The notes beneath the pieces were generated by a model. The model searched no databases and was not told the origin of the DNA. It worked only from the letters and a program-made list of their open reading frames with translations. DNA of 64,000 nt from Zea mays. Its lineage: Eukaryota > Streptophyta > Magnoliopsida > Poales > Poaceae. The DNA lies in NCBI RefSeq assembly GCF_902167145.1, contig NC_050100.1, forward strand, positions 189,155,439 to 189,219,438. The letters are read 5' to 3'. Positions 43,395 through 54,718 of this stretch are shown here, piece after piece. The first letter of the stretch is position 1. The number at the start of each line of letters is the position of its first letter. A program made the translations under genes and the position numbers.

Positions 43395-46085
43395 ATGTCG
43401 GGAGATCACGCCAAGAAGGAGATGGAGACCGGCGAAAAGCCCACTACAAGCTACGGGAGCACTTCATCGGAAGAGTCCCGCACCAAAAGGAGGGAGAAGA
43501 AGAAAAGCTCCTCCAACAAAGGGAAGGAGAAGAAATCTTCTTCTCACCACAAAGAGAAGAAGGAAAAATCTTCTTCCCACAAGCCACATCGGAAAGGCGA
43601 CAAGCACAAGAGGATGAGGAAGGTGGTCTACTATGAGACCGACACTTCATCAACTTCTACCTCCGACTCCGATGCGCCCTCCGTCACTTCTAAGCGCCAA
43701 GAGCGCAAGAAGTATAGTAAGATCCCCCTACGCTACCCTCGCATTTCCAAACATACACCTTTACTTTCCGTCCCATTAGGCAAACCACCAACTTTTGATG
43801 GTGAAGATTACGCTAGGTGGAGCGATTTAATGCGATTTCATCTAATCTCGCTCCACAAAAGTATATGGGATGTTGTTGAGTTTGGTGCACAGGTACCGTC
43901 GGTAGGGGATGAGAACTATGATGAGGATGAGGTGGCCCAAATCGAGCACTTCAACTCACAAGCCACAACAATTCTCCTCGCCTCACTAAGCAAAGAAGAA
44001 TATAACAAAGTACAAGGGTTAAAGAACGCCAAGGAGATTTGGGATGTACTCAAAACCGCGCACGAGGGAGATGAGCTCACCAAGATCACCAAGCGGGAAA
44101 CGATCGAGGGGGAGCTCGGTCGGTTCCGGCTTCACAAAGGGGAGGAGCCACAACATATGTACAACCGGCTCAAGACTTTGGTGAACCAAGTGCGCAACCT
44201 CGGGAGCAAGAAGTGGGATGACCACGAAGTGGTAAATGTTATTTTAAGATCTCTCATTTTTCTAAATCCCACTCAAGTTCAATTGATTCGTGGTAATCCT
44301 AGATATACTAAAATGACCCCCGAGGAAGTTATCGGGCATTTTGTAAGTTTTGAGTGCATGATAGAAGGCTCGAGGAAAATCAACGAGCTTGGCGAGCCAT
44401 CCGAAGCTCAACCCGTTGCATTCAAGGCGTCGGAAGAAAAGAAGGAGGAGTCTACACCAAGCCGACAACCAATAGACGCCTCCAAGCTTGACAATGAGGA
44501 GATGGCGCTCGTCATCAAGAGCTTCCGCCAAATCCTCAAACAAAGGAGGGGGAAAGACTACAAGTCCCGCTCCAAGAAGGTTTGCTACAAATGTGGTAAG
44601 CCCGGTCATTTCATTGCTAAATGTCCTATGTCTAGTGACAGTGACCGAGGCGACGACAAGAAGGGGAGAAGAAAGGAGAAGAAAAGGTACTACAAGAAGA
44701 AGGGCGGCGATGCCCATGTTTGTCGGGAATGGGATTCCGACGAAAGCTCTAGCGACTCCTCCGACGACGAGGACGCCGCCAACATCGCCGTCACCAAGGG
44801 ACTCCTCTTCCCCAACGTCGGCCACAGGTGCCTCATGGCAAAGGACGGCAAACGGAAAAAGGTTAAATCTAACTCCTCCACTAAATATGAATCTTCTAGT
44901 GATGATAATGCTAGTGATGAGGAGGATAATTTACGTTCCCTTTTTGCCAATCTTAACATGGAGCAAAAAGAAAAACTAAATGAATTGATTAGTGCTATTC
45001 ATGAAAAGGATGACCTTTTGGACTCCCAAGAGGATTGTCTAATTAAAGAAAACAAGAAACATGTTAAGGTTAAAAAGGCTTATGCTCTAGAAGTAGAAAA
45101 ATGTGAAAAATTGTCTAGTGAGCTAAGCACTTGCCGTGAAATGATTGACAACCTTAGAAATGAAAATGCTATTTTAAATGCTAAGGTTGATTCACATGTT
45201 TGTAATGTTTCAATTCCCAATCTTAGAGAAGATAATATTGACTTGCTTGCTAAGATTGATGATTTGAATGTATCTCTTGCTAGTCTTAGATTAGAGAATG
45301 AAAATTTGATGGCTAAGGCTAGAGATTTTGATGTTTGCAATACTACCATTTCCGACCTTAGAACTAAGAATGAAATGTTGCATGCTAAGGTTGTAGAACT
45401 TAAATCTTGCAAACCCTCTACATCTAATGTTGAGCATGTTTCTATTTGCACTAGATGTAGAGATATTGATGTTAATGCTATTCTTGATCACATGACCTTA
45501 ATTAAGCAACAAAATGATCATATAGCTAAACTTGATGCTAAAATTGCCGAGCACAACTTAGAAAATGAGAAATTTAAATTTGCTCGTAGCATGCTCTATA
45601 ATGGGAGACGCCCGGGCATTAAGGATGGCATTGGCTTCCAAAGAGGAGACAATGTCAAAATTAGTGCCCCTCCTAAGAACTTGTCTAACTTTGTTAAGGG
45701 CAAGGCTCCCATGCCTCAGGATAACGAGGGTTACATTTTGTACCCTGCCGGTTATCCCGAGAGTAAAATTAGGAGAATTCACTCTAGGAAGTCTCACTCT
45801 GGCCCTAACCATGCTTTTATGTATAAGGGTGAGACATCTAGCTCTAGACAACCAACCCGTGCCAAGTTGCCTAGAAAGAAAACTCCTAGTGCATCAAATG
45901 ATCATACCATTTCATTTAAAACTTTTGATGCATCTTATGTGCTTACTAGCAAATCCGGCAAAGTAGTTGCCAAATTTGTTGGGGGCAAACACAAGGGTTC
46001 CAAGACTTGTGTTTGGGTACCCAAAGTTCTTGTATCTAATGCCAAAGGACCCAAAACAGTTTGGGTACCTAAAGTCAAGAACTAA
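43395..46085 (+). CDS. gag: Sirevirus gag, 896 aa
   Basis: Capsid/nucleocapsid precursor. I take the ATG at 43395 (MSGDHAKKEMETGEKPTTSY), soon after the primer-binding site. A Ser/Lys-rich head, then the gag core (PPTFDGEDYARWSDLM, LSKEEYNKVQGLKNAKEIWD, GELGRFRLHKGEEPQHMYNR) leads to a CCHC zinc knuckle CYKCGKPGHFIAKC at about codons 395-410. An acidic stretch, a long coiled-coil region and a repeated VWVPK tail follow. The stop TAA is at 46083. The frame is intact over its whole length, so capsid protein may still be made if the element is transcribed. Pol follows in another frame. Confidence 0.93.
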   Translation: MSGDHAKKEMETGEKPTTSYGSTSSEESRTKRREKKKSSSNKGKEKKSSSHHKEKKEKSSSHKPHRKGDKHKRMRKVVYYETDTSSTSTSDSDAPSVTSKRQERKKYSKIPLRYPRISKHTPLLSVPLGKPPTFDGEDYARWSDLMRFHLISLHKSIWDVVEFGAQVPSVGDENYDEDEVAQIEHFNSQATTILLASLSKEEYNKVQGLKNAKEIWDVLKTAHEGDELTKITKRETIEGELGRFRLHKGEEPQHMYNRLKTLVNQVRNLGSKKWDDHEVVNVILRSLIFLNPTQVQLIRGNPRYTKMTPEEVIGHFVSFECMIEGSRKINELGEPSEAQPVAFKASEEKKEESTPSRQPIDASKLDNEEMALVIKSFRQILKQRRGKDYKSRSKKVCYKCGKPGHFIAKCPMSSDSDRGDDKKGRRKEKKRYYKKKGGDAHVCREWDSDESSSDSSDDEDAANIAVTKGLLFPNVGHRCLMAKDGKRKKVKSNSSTKYESSSDDNASDEEDNLRSLFANLNMEQKEKLNELISAIHEKDDLLDSQEDCLIKENKKHVKVKKAYALEVEKCEKLSSELSTCREMIDNLRNENAILNAKVDSHVCNVSIPNLREDNIDLLAKIDDLNVSLASLRLENENLMAKARDFDVCNTTISDLRTKNEMLHAKVVELKSCKPSTSNVEHVSICTRCRDIDVNAILDHMTLIKQQNDHIAKLDAKIAEHNLENEKFKFARSMLYNGRRPGIKDGIGFQRGDNVKISAPPKNLSNFVKGKAPMPQDNEGYILYPAGYPESKIRRIHSRKSHSGPNHAFMYKGETSSSRQPTRAKLPRKKTPSASNDHTISFKTFDASYVLTSKSGKVVAKFVGGKHKGSKTCVWVPKVLVSNAKGPKTVWVPKVKN

Positions 46086-46098
46086 ATTTGTTTTGTAG

Positions 46099-49000
46099 GT
46101 TTATGCATCCGGGGGCTCAAGTTGGATACTCGACAGCGGGTGCACAAACCACATGACCGGGGAGAAAAGGATGTTCTCCTCATATGAGAAAAACAAAGAT
46201 CCCCAACGAGCTATCACATTCGGGGATGGAAATCAAGGTTTGGTCAAAGGATTGGGTAAAATTGCTATATCTCCTGACCATTCTATTTCCAATGTTTTTC
46301 TTGTTGATTCATTAGATTACAATTTGCTTTCTGTTTCACAATTATGTCAAATGGGCTACAACTGTCTTTTTACTGATATAGGTGTCACTGTCTTTAGAAG
46401 AAGTGATGATTCAATAGCTTTTAAGGGAGTGTTAGAGGGTCAGCTATACTTGGTAGATTTTGATAGAGCTGAACTCGACACTTGCTTAATTGCTAAGACT
46501 AACATGGGTTGGCTCTGGCACCGCCGACTAGCCCATGTTGGGATGAAGAATCTTCATAAGCTTCTAAAGGGAGAGCACATTTTAGGATTAACAAATGTTC
46601 ATTTTGAGAAAGACAGGATTTGTAGCGCTTGCCAGGCAGGGAAGCAAGTTGGAGTCCATCATCCACACAAGAACATCATGACGACCGACAGGCCACTGGA
46701 GCTCCTACACATGGATCTATTCGGCCCGATTGCTTACATAAGCATCGGCGGGAGTAAGTACTGTCTAGTTATTGTGGATGATTATTCTCGCTTCACTTGG
46801 GTATTCTTTTTACAGGAAAAATCTCAAACCCAAGAGACCTTAAAAGGATTCTTGAGACGGGCTCAAAATGAGTTCGCCTTAAGGATCAAGAAAATAAGAA
46901 GCGACAACGGGACGGAGTTCAAGAACTCTCAAATTGAAAGCTTCCTTGAGGAGGAGGGCATCAAGCATGAGTTCTCTTCTCCCTACACGCCACAACAAAA
47001 TGGTGTAGTGGAGAGGAAGAATCGAACTCTTTTGGACATGGCAAGAACCATGCTTGATGAGTACAAGACACCGGACCGGTTTTGGGCCGAAGCGGTCAAC
47101 ACCGCCTGCTACGCCATCAACCGGTTATATCTTCACCGAATCCTCAAGAAGACATCATATGAACTCCTAACCGGTAAAAAGCCCAACATTTCATATTTTA
47201 GAGTTTTTGGTAGCAAATGCTTCATTCTTATTAAAAGAGGTAGAAAATCTAAATTTGCTCCTAAAACTGTAGAAGGCTTTTTACTTGGTTATGACTCAAA
47301 CACAAGGGCATATAGGGTCTTTAACAAGTCCACTGGACTAGTTGAAGTCTCTTGTGACGTTGTGTTTGATGAAACTAACGGCTCTCAAATAGAGCAAGTT
47401 GATCTTGATGAAGGTGAAGAACAGGCTCCATGCATCGCGCTAAAGGACATGTCCATCGGGGATGTGTGTCCTAAGGAATCCGAAGAGCCTCCAAGTACAC
47501 AAGATCAACCATCCTCCTCCATGCAAGCATCTCCACCAACTCAAAATGAGGATGAGGCTCAAAATGATGAAGAGCAAAATCAAGAAGACGAGCCACCTCA
47601 AGATGATAGCAATGATCAAGGGGGAGATACAAATGATCAAGAAAAGGAGGATGAGGAAGAACCAAGACCGCCACACCCAAGAGTCCACCAAGCAATCCAA
47701 CGAGATCACCCCGTCGACACCATCCTCGGCGACATTCATAAGGGGGTAACTACTCGATCTCGGGTTGCTCATTTTTGTGAACATTACTCTTTTGTTTCCT
47801 CTATTGAGCCACACAGGGTAGAGGAAGCTCTCCAAGATTCGGATTGGGTGGTGGCGATGCAAGAGGAGCTCAACAATTTCACGAGGAATGAGGTCTGGCA
47901 TTTAGTTCCACGTCCTAACCAAAATGTTGTAGGAACCAAATGGGTCTTCCGCAACAAGCAAGATGAGCATGGTGTGGTGACAAGGAACAAAGTTCGACTC
48001 GTGGCCAAAGGATATTCACAAGTCGAAGGTTTGGATTTCGGTGAAACCTATGCACCCGTAGCTAGGCTTGAGTCAATTCGCATATTATTGGCCTATGCTA
48101 CTTACCATGGCTTTAAGCTCTATCAAATGGATGTGAAAAGTGCCTTCCTCAACGGACCGATCAAGGAAGAGGTCTATGTTGAGCAACCTCCCGGCTTTGA
48201 AGACAGTGAGTACCCTAACCATGTCTATAGGCTCTCTAAGGCGCTTTATGGGCTCAAGCAAGCCCCAAGAGCATGGTATGAATGCCTAAGAGATTTCCTT
48301 ATTTCTAATGGCTTCAAAGTTGGCAAAGCCGATCCTACACTCTTTACTAAAACTCTTGAAAATGACTTGTTTGTATGCCAAATTTATGTTGATGATATTA
48401 TATTTGGGTCTACTAACGAGTCTACTTGTGAAGAGTTTAGTAGGATCATGACACAGAAATTCGAGATGTCAATGATGGGGGAGTTGAGGTATTTTCTGGG
48501 ATTCCAAGTGAAGCAACTCCAAGAGGGCACCTTCATTAGCCAAACGAAGTACACTCAAGACATTCTAACCAAGTTTGGGATGAAGGATGCCAAACCCATC
48601 AAGACACCCATGGGAACTAATGGGCATCTCGACCTCGACACGGGAGGTAAGTCCGTGGATCAAAAGGTATACCGGTCGATGATTGGTTCATTGCTTTATT
48701 TATGTGCATCTCGACCGGACATTATGCTTTCCGTTTGCATGTGTGCAAGATTTCAATCCGACCCTAAGGAATCACACCTTACGGCCGTAAAACGAATCTT
48801 GAGATATTTGGCTTACACACCTAAGTTTGGGCTTTGGTACCCTCGGGGATCCACATTTGATTTGATTGGTTATTCGGATGCCGATTGGGCGGGGTGCAAA
48901 ATTAATAGGAAGAGCACATCGGGGACTTGCTAGTTCTTGGGAAGATCCTTGGTGTCTTGGGCTTCAAAGAAGCAAAATTCGGTCGCTCTTTCCACCGCCG

Positions 49001-49341
49001 AAGCCGAGTACATTGCCGCAGGACATTGTTGCGCGCAATTGCTTTGGATGAGGCAAACCCTGCGGGGCTACGGTTACAAATTAACCAAAGTCCCTTTGCT
49101 ATGTGATAATGAGAGTGCAATCAAAATGGCCGACAATCCCGTCGAGCACAGCCGCACTAAACACATAGCCATTCGGTATCATTTTCTTAGGGATCACCAA
49201 CAAAAGGGAGATATCGAGATTTCTTACATTAACACTAAAGATCAATTAGCCGATATCTTTACCAAGCCTCTTGATGAACAATCTTTTACCAGACTTAGGC
49301 ATGAGCTCAATATTCTTGATTCTAGAAATTTCTTTTGCTAG
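46099..49341 (+). pseudogene. pol: Sirevirus pol: protease, integrase, RT, RNase H (one TAG)
   Basis: The frame opens at 46099 after TAG 46096-46098. Protease motif LDSGCTNHM starts near 46129. Then come GAG pre-integrase ([22 protein letters not shown]), integrase ([27 protein letters not shown]), a variable acidic linker, and reverse transcriptase ([27 protein letters not shown] at 48385-48396). RNase H follows ([19 protein letters not shown], then after the stop FLGRSLVSWASKKQN, STAEAEYIA, RTKHIAIRYHFLRD). The single TAG at 48931-48933 stands where Copia RNase H has Gln and removes the second half of RNase H. Start mechanism relative to gag (frame change, splicing or reinitiation) is open. 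Expected pol is otherwise complete. Confidence 0.93.
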
Positions 49342-50221
49342 CTTGCACACATAGCTCTTTTGAATACCCTTGATCATATCTCTTTTATATGCTATGACTA
49401 ATGTGTTTTCAAGTTTATTTCAAACCAAGTCATAGGTATATTGAAAGGGAATTGGAGTCTTCGGCGAAGACAAAGGCTTCCACTCCGTAACTCATGCTTC
49501 GCCATCACTCCGAGCAACTCTCTATTCCTTGGGGAGAAATGAGCATCAAAGAAAAGGACTTCATCCTTGGGGGAGAGAATAAAAGCTCAAAAGAAAAAGG
49601 ACCGGATTTCGTCTTTGGTATAATCTTAACTCATTCATTTATGACCAAAGAGGAAGAACTTACTTCAAGGGCTCTAATGATTCCGTTTTTGGCGATTCAT
49701 GCCAAAAAGGGGGAGAAATGAGCCCAAAGCAAAAGGACCGCACCACCACCCAATTTCAAAAACTTAGTGTTTTCAAAGAAGTATTTATCAATTGGTATCC
49801 TATTGTGTTCAAAGGGGGAGCAAGTAGTATTTCAAAATGATATATCAAAACCCTCCTGAACACTAAGAGGTGGATCTCTTTTAGGGGGAGTTTTGTTTAG
49901 TCAAAGGAAAAGCATTTGATTCAGGGGGAGAAAATTTCAAATCCTAAAAATGCTTTGCAAACTCTTATTCATTTACCTTTGACTATTTGCAAAAGATCTT
50001 TTGAAATGGATTTACAAAAGAATTTGCAAAAACAAAACATGTGGTGCAATCGTGGTCCAAAATGCTAAATAAGAAAGAAACATTCCATGCATATCTTGTA
50101 AGTAGTTTCATTGGCTCAATTCCAAGCAACCTTTACACTTACATTATACAAACTAGTTCAATTATGCACTTCTATATTTGCTTTGGTTTGTGTTGGCATC
50201 AATCACCAAAAAGGGGGAGAT
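49342..50221 (+). promoter_or_regulatory. Multiple polypurine tracts of the young Sirevirus
   Basis: In this non-coding stretch GGGGGAG recurs at about 49569, 49709, 49815, 49884, 49924 and finally 50213-50219, which abuts the 3' LTR and is the working tract. Serial polypurine tracts downstream of pol are described for Sireviruses. A 75-codon open frame (49494-49721) is probably incidental. Confidence 0.8.
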
Positions 50222-51544
50222 TGAAAGGGAATTAGACTTACACCTAGTTCCTAAATAATTTTGGTGGTTGAATTGCCCAACACAAATCTTTGGACTAACT
50301 AGTTTGCCCAAGTGTATAGATTATACAGGTGTAAAAGGTTCACACTCAGCCAATAAAAAGACCAAGTTTTGGATTCAATAAAGGAGCAAAGGGGCAACCG
50401 AAGGCACCCCTGGTCTGGCGCACCGGACTGTCCGGTGTGCCACCGGACAGTGCACAGTACCTGTCCGGTGCACCAGGGGACTCAGACTCAAACTCTTCAC
50501 CTTCGGGAATTCCAGGGGCGACTCGGCTAAAATTCACCGGACTATCCGGTGTACACCGGACAGTGTCCGGTGCGCCAAAGGAGGTCGGCCTCAGGAACTC
50601 GCCAGCTTCGGGAAAAGCCAACGGCTCGTCCGCTATAATTCACCGGACTGTCCGGTGTGCACCGGACTGTCCGGTGCAACTCCGGGACAACGGTCGTCTC
50701 CGCGCCAACGGCTCTCTGCCGCGCATTCAATGCGCCGTCTGCGCGCGCAGAAGTCAGAATCGCCCATGCCGGTGCACCGGACATCAAACAGTGCATGTCC
50801 GGTGTGCACCGGACACCCAGGCGGGCCCACAAGTCAGAAGCTCCAACGGTCAGAATCCAACGGCAGTGATGACGTGGCTGGGGCACCGGACTGTCCGGTG
50901 TGCACCGGACTGTCCGGTGCGCCATCGAGCAGACGCCTCCAGCCAACGGTCAAGTTTGGTGGTTGAGGCTATAAATACCCCAACCACCCCACCATTCATT
51001 GCATCCAAGTTTTCCACTTCTCAACCACTAACAAGAGCTAGGCATTCAATTCTAGACACACTCAAAGAGATCAAATCCTCTCCAATTCCACACAAAACCC
51101 TAGTGACTAGTGAGAGTGATTTGCCGTGTTCATTTGAGCTCTTGCGCTTGGATTGCTTCTTTTCTTTCTCATTTGTTCTTGTGATCAAAACTCCATTGTA
51201 ATCAAGGCAAGAGGCACCAATTGTGTGGTGGCCCTTGCGGGGAAGTTTTGTTCCCGGCTTTGATTAGAGAAGAGAAGCTCACTCGGTCCGAGGGACCGTT
51301 TGAGAGAGGGAAGGGTTGAAAGAGACCCGGCCTTTGTGGCCTCCTCAACGGGGAGTAGGTTTGCAAGAACCGAACCTCGGTAAAACAAATCTCCGTGTCT
51401 CACTTGCTTATTCGCTTGGGATTTGTTTTGCGCCCTCTCTTGCGAACTCGTTTATTATTACTAACGCTAACCCCGGCTTGTAGTTGTGCTTATATTTGTA
51501 AATTTCAGTTTCGCCCTATTCACCCCCCCTCTAGGCGACTATCA
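50222..51544 (+). repeat. 3' LTR of the young Sirevirus (1323 bp)
   Basis: Same length as the 5' LTR and no mismatch found when the two are read side by side. Confidence 0.95.
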
Positions 51545-51549
51545 CTATC

Positions 51550-53480
51550 CAACCATATCATCCCTTAAGCATGGTCCATATTCCAGAAAACTCCCAAAAT
51601 ACTCTTGTCCCATATTCTGCCTATAACTCTCTTGTTCATACTAAGTCAGACGATTCATTCGTCACTATTCTCACCAACAGTGAACTTCAATGTGCTACAC
51701 CACATACACCCAGCTATAAATACACCCAGCTACCCTCTCCCTCTCCACACACACTCAACATCCTCAGCCAAGGCAAACACCCCACCCACTTAGTTACTCC
51801 GCTCTGCCGGCTATACGCATAGTGTCGCTTCGCCTCCAGTTCACCCTCCTGGTAAGCACCTCCGCCCCACCACCAGTAATATCACAACACCACATGACAC
51901 AGATTCTACTCAAGACTCTACCCATCCATATATCGCTATTATGACCACTATACTAAATATTTGTTGGTATACTTGTTGGTTTGTATGTTTGCTTGTTCAT
52001 ATTGCATAGTTATCGGAGCGTTCGTGCCGTCTCGTGGAGGCCAGATCTGCAAGTCTACGCCAGGCAGTGGAGCTAGAAGCCAGTTCCGCGAGCTCCCCTT
52101 CCCCATTCACCAGATAAGCACGGCAAGCTCACTGGATCCCTTTGATGCATAAATTACCTATGATTTTTCAATCACAACCCTCAGCCTGTTATTTTATGCA
52201 TGATATGATTTTGAGACAAGTTATTATGGCCACCCAAACCGCTTGCCGCAATCAATCCTTAATATATTTGTTACAAATGATTTGAGAAAAGGTGTGAGTT
52301 TTTCAAAAGAAAATGCTTTTCAAAATGTGTGTGATGAAGGGTTTTTACCCTTATCACCTTTGAGTAGGGATGATCAGGGACTCCCTGGTTTAGGGGAGGG
52401 CCTAAGGTGAAGGCTCAACTGGTTTAGGCGTGAGCAGAAGGATTGTCCCCTCATATAAGGACCGGTCTGTCATCTTTCACTACCTGTACTCATGATAAGT
52501 ACAACCACTCGAGACTGTGTGGGCAGTCACTCAATCTGAACTCGTACGGTCCAACCCCAGGGTTATGAAGGCTGGGGAGCACCGGGAGGATAAGGAGGGG
52601 GAATGTTTTGTCCGGTTTGGACATGGTGGTGGCCTGACTCCTTCCGGTATAACCGTTAAGGTTAGGACGTGTGGGGAAAGAAATAGATTCGGATTCGGAT
52701 CTCATTGATCATGAGATCACAGAGCCGGACTAGTGGGTAAAGTGTACCCCTCTGCGCAGAGTTCAAACCTATTCAAATAGTCTGTGTCCACAGGAATGGA
52801 TGAGTCTGGTGTGGTATGGCAATTAGTGTTTTGTTTTCAAAAAAGAGGTGTGTTTGAGAAAAGTGGTTTTTAAAAGGTCCAGCGGTTGAGCCGTGAGCTA
52901 TGGTGGACAGGAAGTCCAGTAGCTGTTTTTGAAAAGGAAAACTAGTGGGAAACTGCTGAGATACCTGGATGGTTTAGTCCAAGGAATTTTGTTCTAATAT
53001 TGAAAAACTTCCTGCTCCTTTTGGAGAGGATGCGCTTTGTAAAAATACAAAATGTTTTTCAAAACAACCCTGCATAAAATATTGATGTTTCTGCAAAATA
53101 TCCTGAGCTCCACATATTCCATGTATTATATCTGATTTCCCAATTCCGCGGGTGAAGGTGGGCTGCTGAGTACGTTTGTACTCACCCTTGCTTATTTGTT
53201 GTTTTTTAGAAAAAGGAGATCGGGTAAGAGTTACGACTGTTCCCAACCTTGCATGTGGCTGTTGGACCGCTGATTTGCTTCGCTGTGTATATCGGGCTGC
53301 TTCAGCCCCACTCTGATGATATGTCCCGAGTTGTGGACCAACTCTTAAAGTTGATCGCCACCTTTATAGGTTTGTCTCGTTTAAGCAGATCTGTAATCAT
53401 CTGATGTATAAATGTGTTTACTAGCCTCCTGGGACTAGTAATTGTATCACATTTGAGTCCTAGAGGACCAGGACGCTTCA
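51550..53480 (+). repeat. 5' LTR, second part, of the large non-autonomous element
   Basis: Resumes at 'caaccatatcatccc' and matches 57940-59871 to the end GGACGCTTCA. It includes the second TATA candidate (51715-51722) and a region like large Gypsy LTRs ('gctgagtacgtttgtactca', then 'cccttgcttattt', near 53165-53200). Scattered substitutions against the 3' LTR mark it as clearly older than the nested Sirevirus. Confidence 0.9.
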
Positions 53481-53482
53481 GG

Positions 53483-53494
53483 TGGTATCAGAGC
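53483..53494 (+). promoter_or_regulatory. Primer-binding site of the large non-autonomous element
   Basis: TGGTATCAGAGC, two bases after the LTR end, the usual initiator-Met tRNA site. Confidence 0.88.
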
Positions 53495-53629
53495 TGTTAG
53501 GTTGGCCGCAGGATGTAACCCTTAGCCTGATCCAAAAGTTTTTGAGTCCAAACTATTTTCTTAAAAAAATTCTTGCTCTCATCCCTTCATTTCAAAAATG
53601 CTTTCCCCTTTCCTTCTCTCAGAAGTCAG

Positions 53630-54718
53630 ATGGAGGTTTGTTGCCAAACCAGCTTTTGCCAGGATGAAGATGGTTTTCCCAAGTTGCTGAGAGCATGCAC
53701 AGTTCGCCTCGGAATCAGGAGTCAGCCAGAGTATGATGGTCGTGAATTCGTCAAGCATGGCACAGAGAAGTGTGTCGTGACTGTATAAATTGGATCCAGT
53801 TCGCACCATGTGGAATGGAGTGTCACTGCTGCTGGGCACAGATTCAGAGACACCTGCCAAATCGTTGCCCGCAAGGCATTGAGGACCCTGTGTCAGATCT
53901 ATGAAGAAGAAGTGGCCGACAACCCGCTCAGATTCTTTCCGCCCTTTCAGAGAGACCGTCCCGTTTGGATGGCCAGAATGCGTGCATTGGAAGGGCAGCA
54001 GCTGTTTGAGGACGACCCCTCAGTCGTGTACCTCACTGCATACCTGCTCACCCTAGATGCCCAGTATGATTTCTTGGCTCGGCACCACCGTCAGATGATT
54101 GCCCGAGCAGAAGATGCAGAGAAGCTCAACCGTAAGCTCCATGTGGATCTCACCACAGCTCAAGCCCCTGCAACTGCATTGGAAAGTCGTGAAGTCATTG
54201 TTGTTCAAGCCCTAAAGCAAGCCAAGGATGAGCACGTCCAGAAGTTGATGGAGGCCTACTTGGTAACCCATAACCAACGTAGAGCCCTGCGGATCCAAGA
54301 ACCCTCTTCATCCAACCCAGTTCAACCCAGGAGAGCTGAAGATCCCCAAATTCTTGAAGGTCACTCGGTCTCTACTAGAGGAGAAAAGAAGGCTTGGGAA
54401 CTACCGGAAGGAGCCATAGTCTTGGAAGGAATTCTAGTCTTCCCTCAGGCTATGGATAAGCAAGAGCACCCTGAGTCCTCCCAAGATCCCCCGCCAGAGT
54501 TGTTTGAGCCCCTTACCATGAAGAAGATTCTAGCACCGTCCCGTGAGATCAAAGAAGAAGCTGCAAGCACCCCACCAGCACCGCGGCCCTCTGAGGAGCT
54601 ACAAGGGTCAGTCCCGTTCGAAGAAGAGTTCAACCCCGTGTTGCCATCTCAGTCGCCGCTAGAAGAAGTCATCAACATCAGCTCCCTCTTGACCCATCTA
54701 GGAGATGTCTCAAATTGA
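53630..54718 (+). pseudogene. Unclassified retroelement ORF with coiled-coil-like middle
   Basis: The largest open part is 53810-54718. The same frame extends upstream to an ATG at 53630, interrupted by TAA 53786-53788. The upstream piece (RACTVRLGIRSQPEYDG) and downstream piece (VARKALRTLCQIYEEEVADN, RFFPPFQRDRPVW) read as one protein of about 362 residues. The middle (about 54060-54260) is Ala/Glu/Lys-rich and likely coiled coil; the C-terminal third is Pro/Glu/Ser-rich and acidic. There is no zinc knuckle, protease or polymerase motif. I associate it, from memory only, with uncharacterised grass proteins of retroelement origin. It occupies the position of gag and could be a divergent structural protein. 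Confidence 0.6.

Larger units (their letters stand above)
42024..51544 (+). mobile_element. Young Opie/Ji-type Sirevirus (Copia), 9.5 kb
   Basis: Starts TGAAAGGGAATTAG, ends GACTATCA, with a perfect duplication ctatc (42019-42023, 51545-51549). The two 1323-bp LTRs look identical throughout, so insertion was very recent. Gag and pol are nearly intact, with only one visible lesion, a TAG at 48931. The LTR sequence and the CACCGGACTGTCCGGTG palindromes are those of maize Opie/Ji elements as I remember them; I do not choose between the two. Confidence 0.93.

Noticed and set aside
47440..47901. 153-codon minus-strand frame opposite Sirevirus pol
   Set aside because: It is a shadow of the acidic linker of pol; hydrophobic runs are the complement of GAA/GAT codons.
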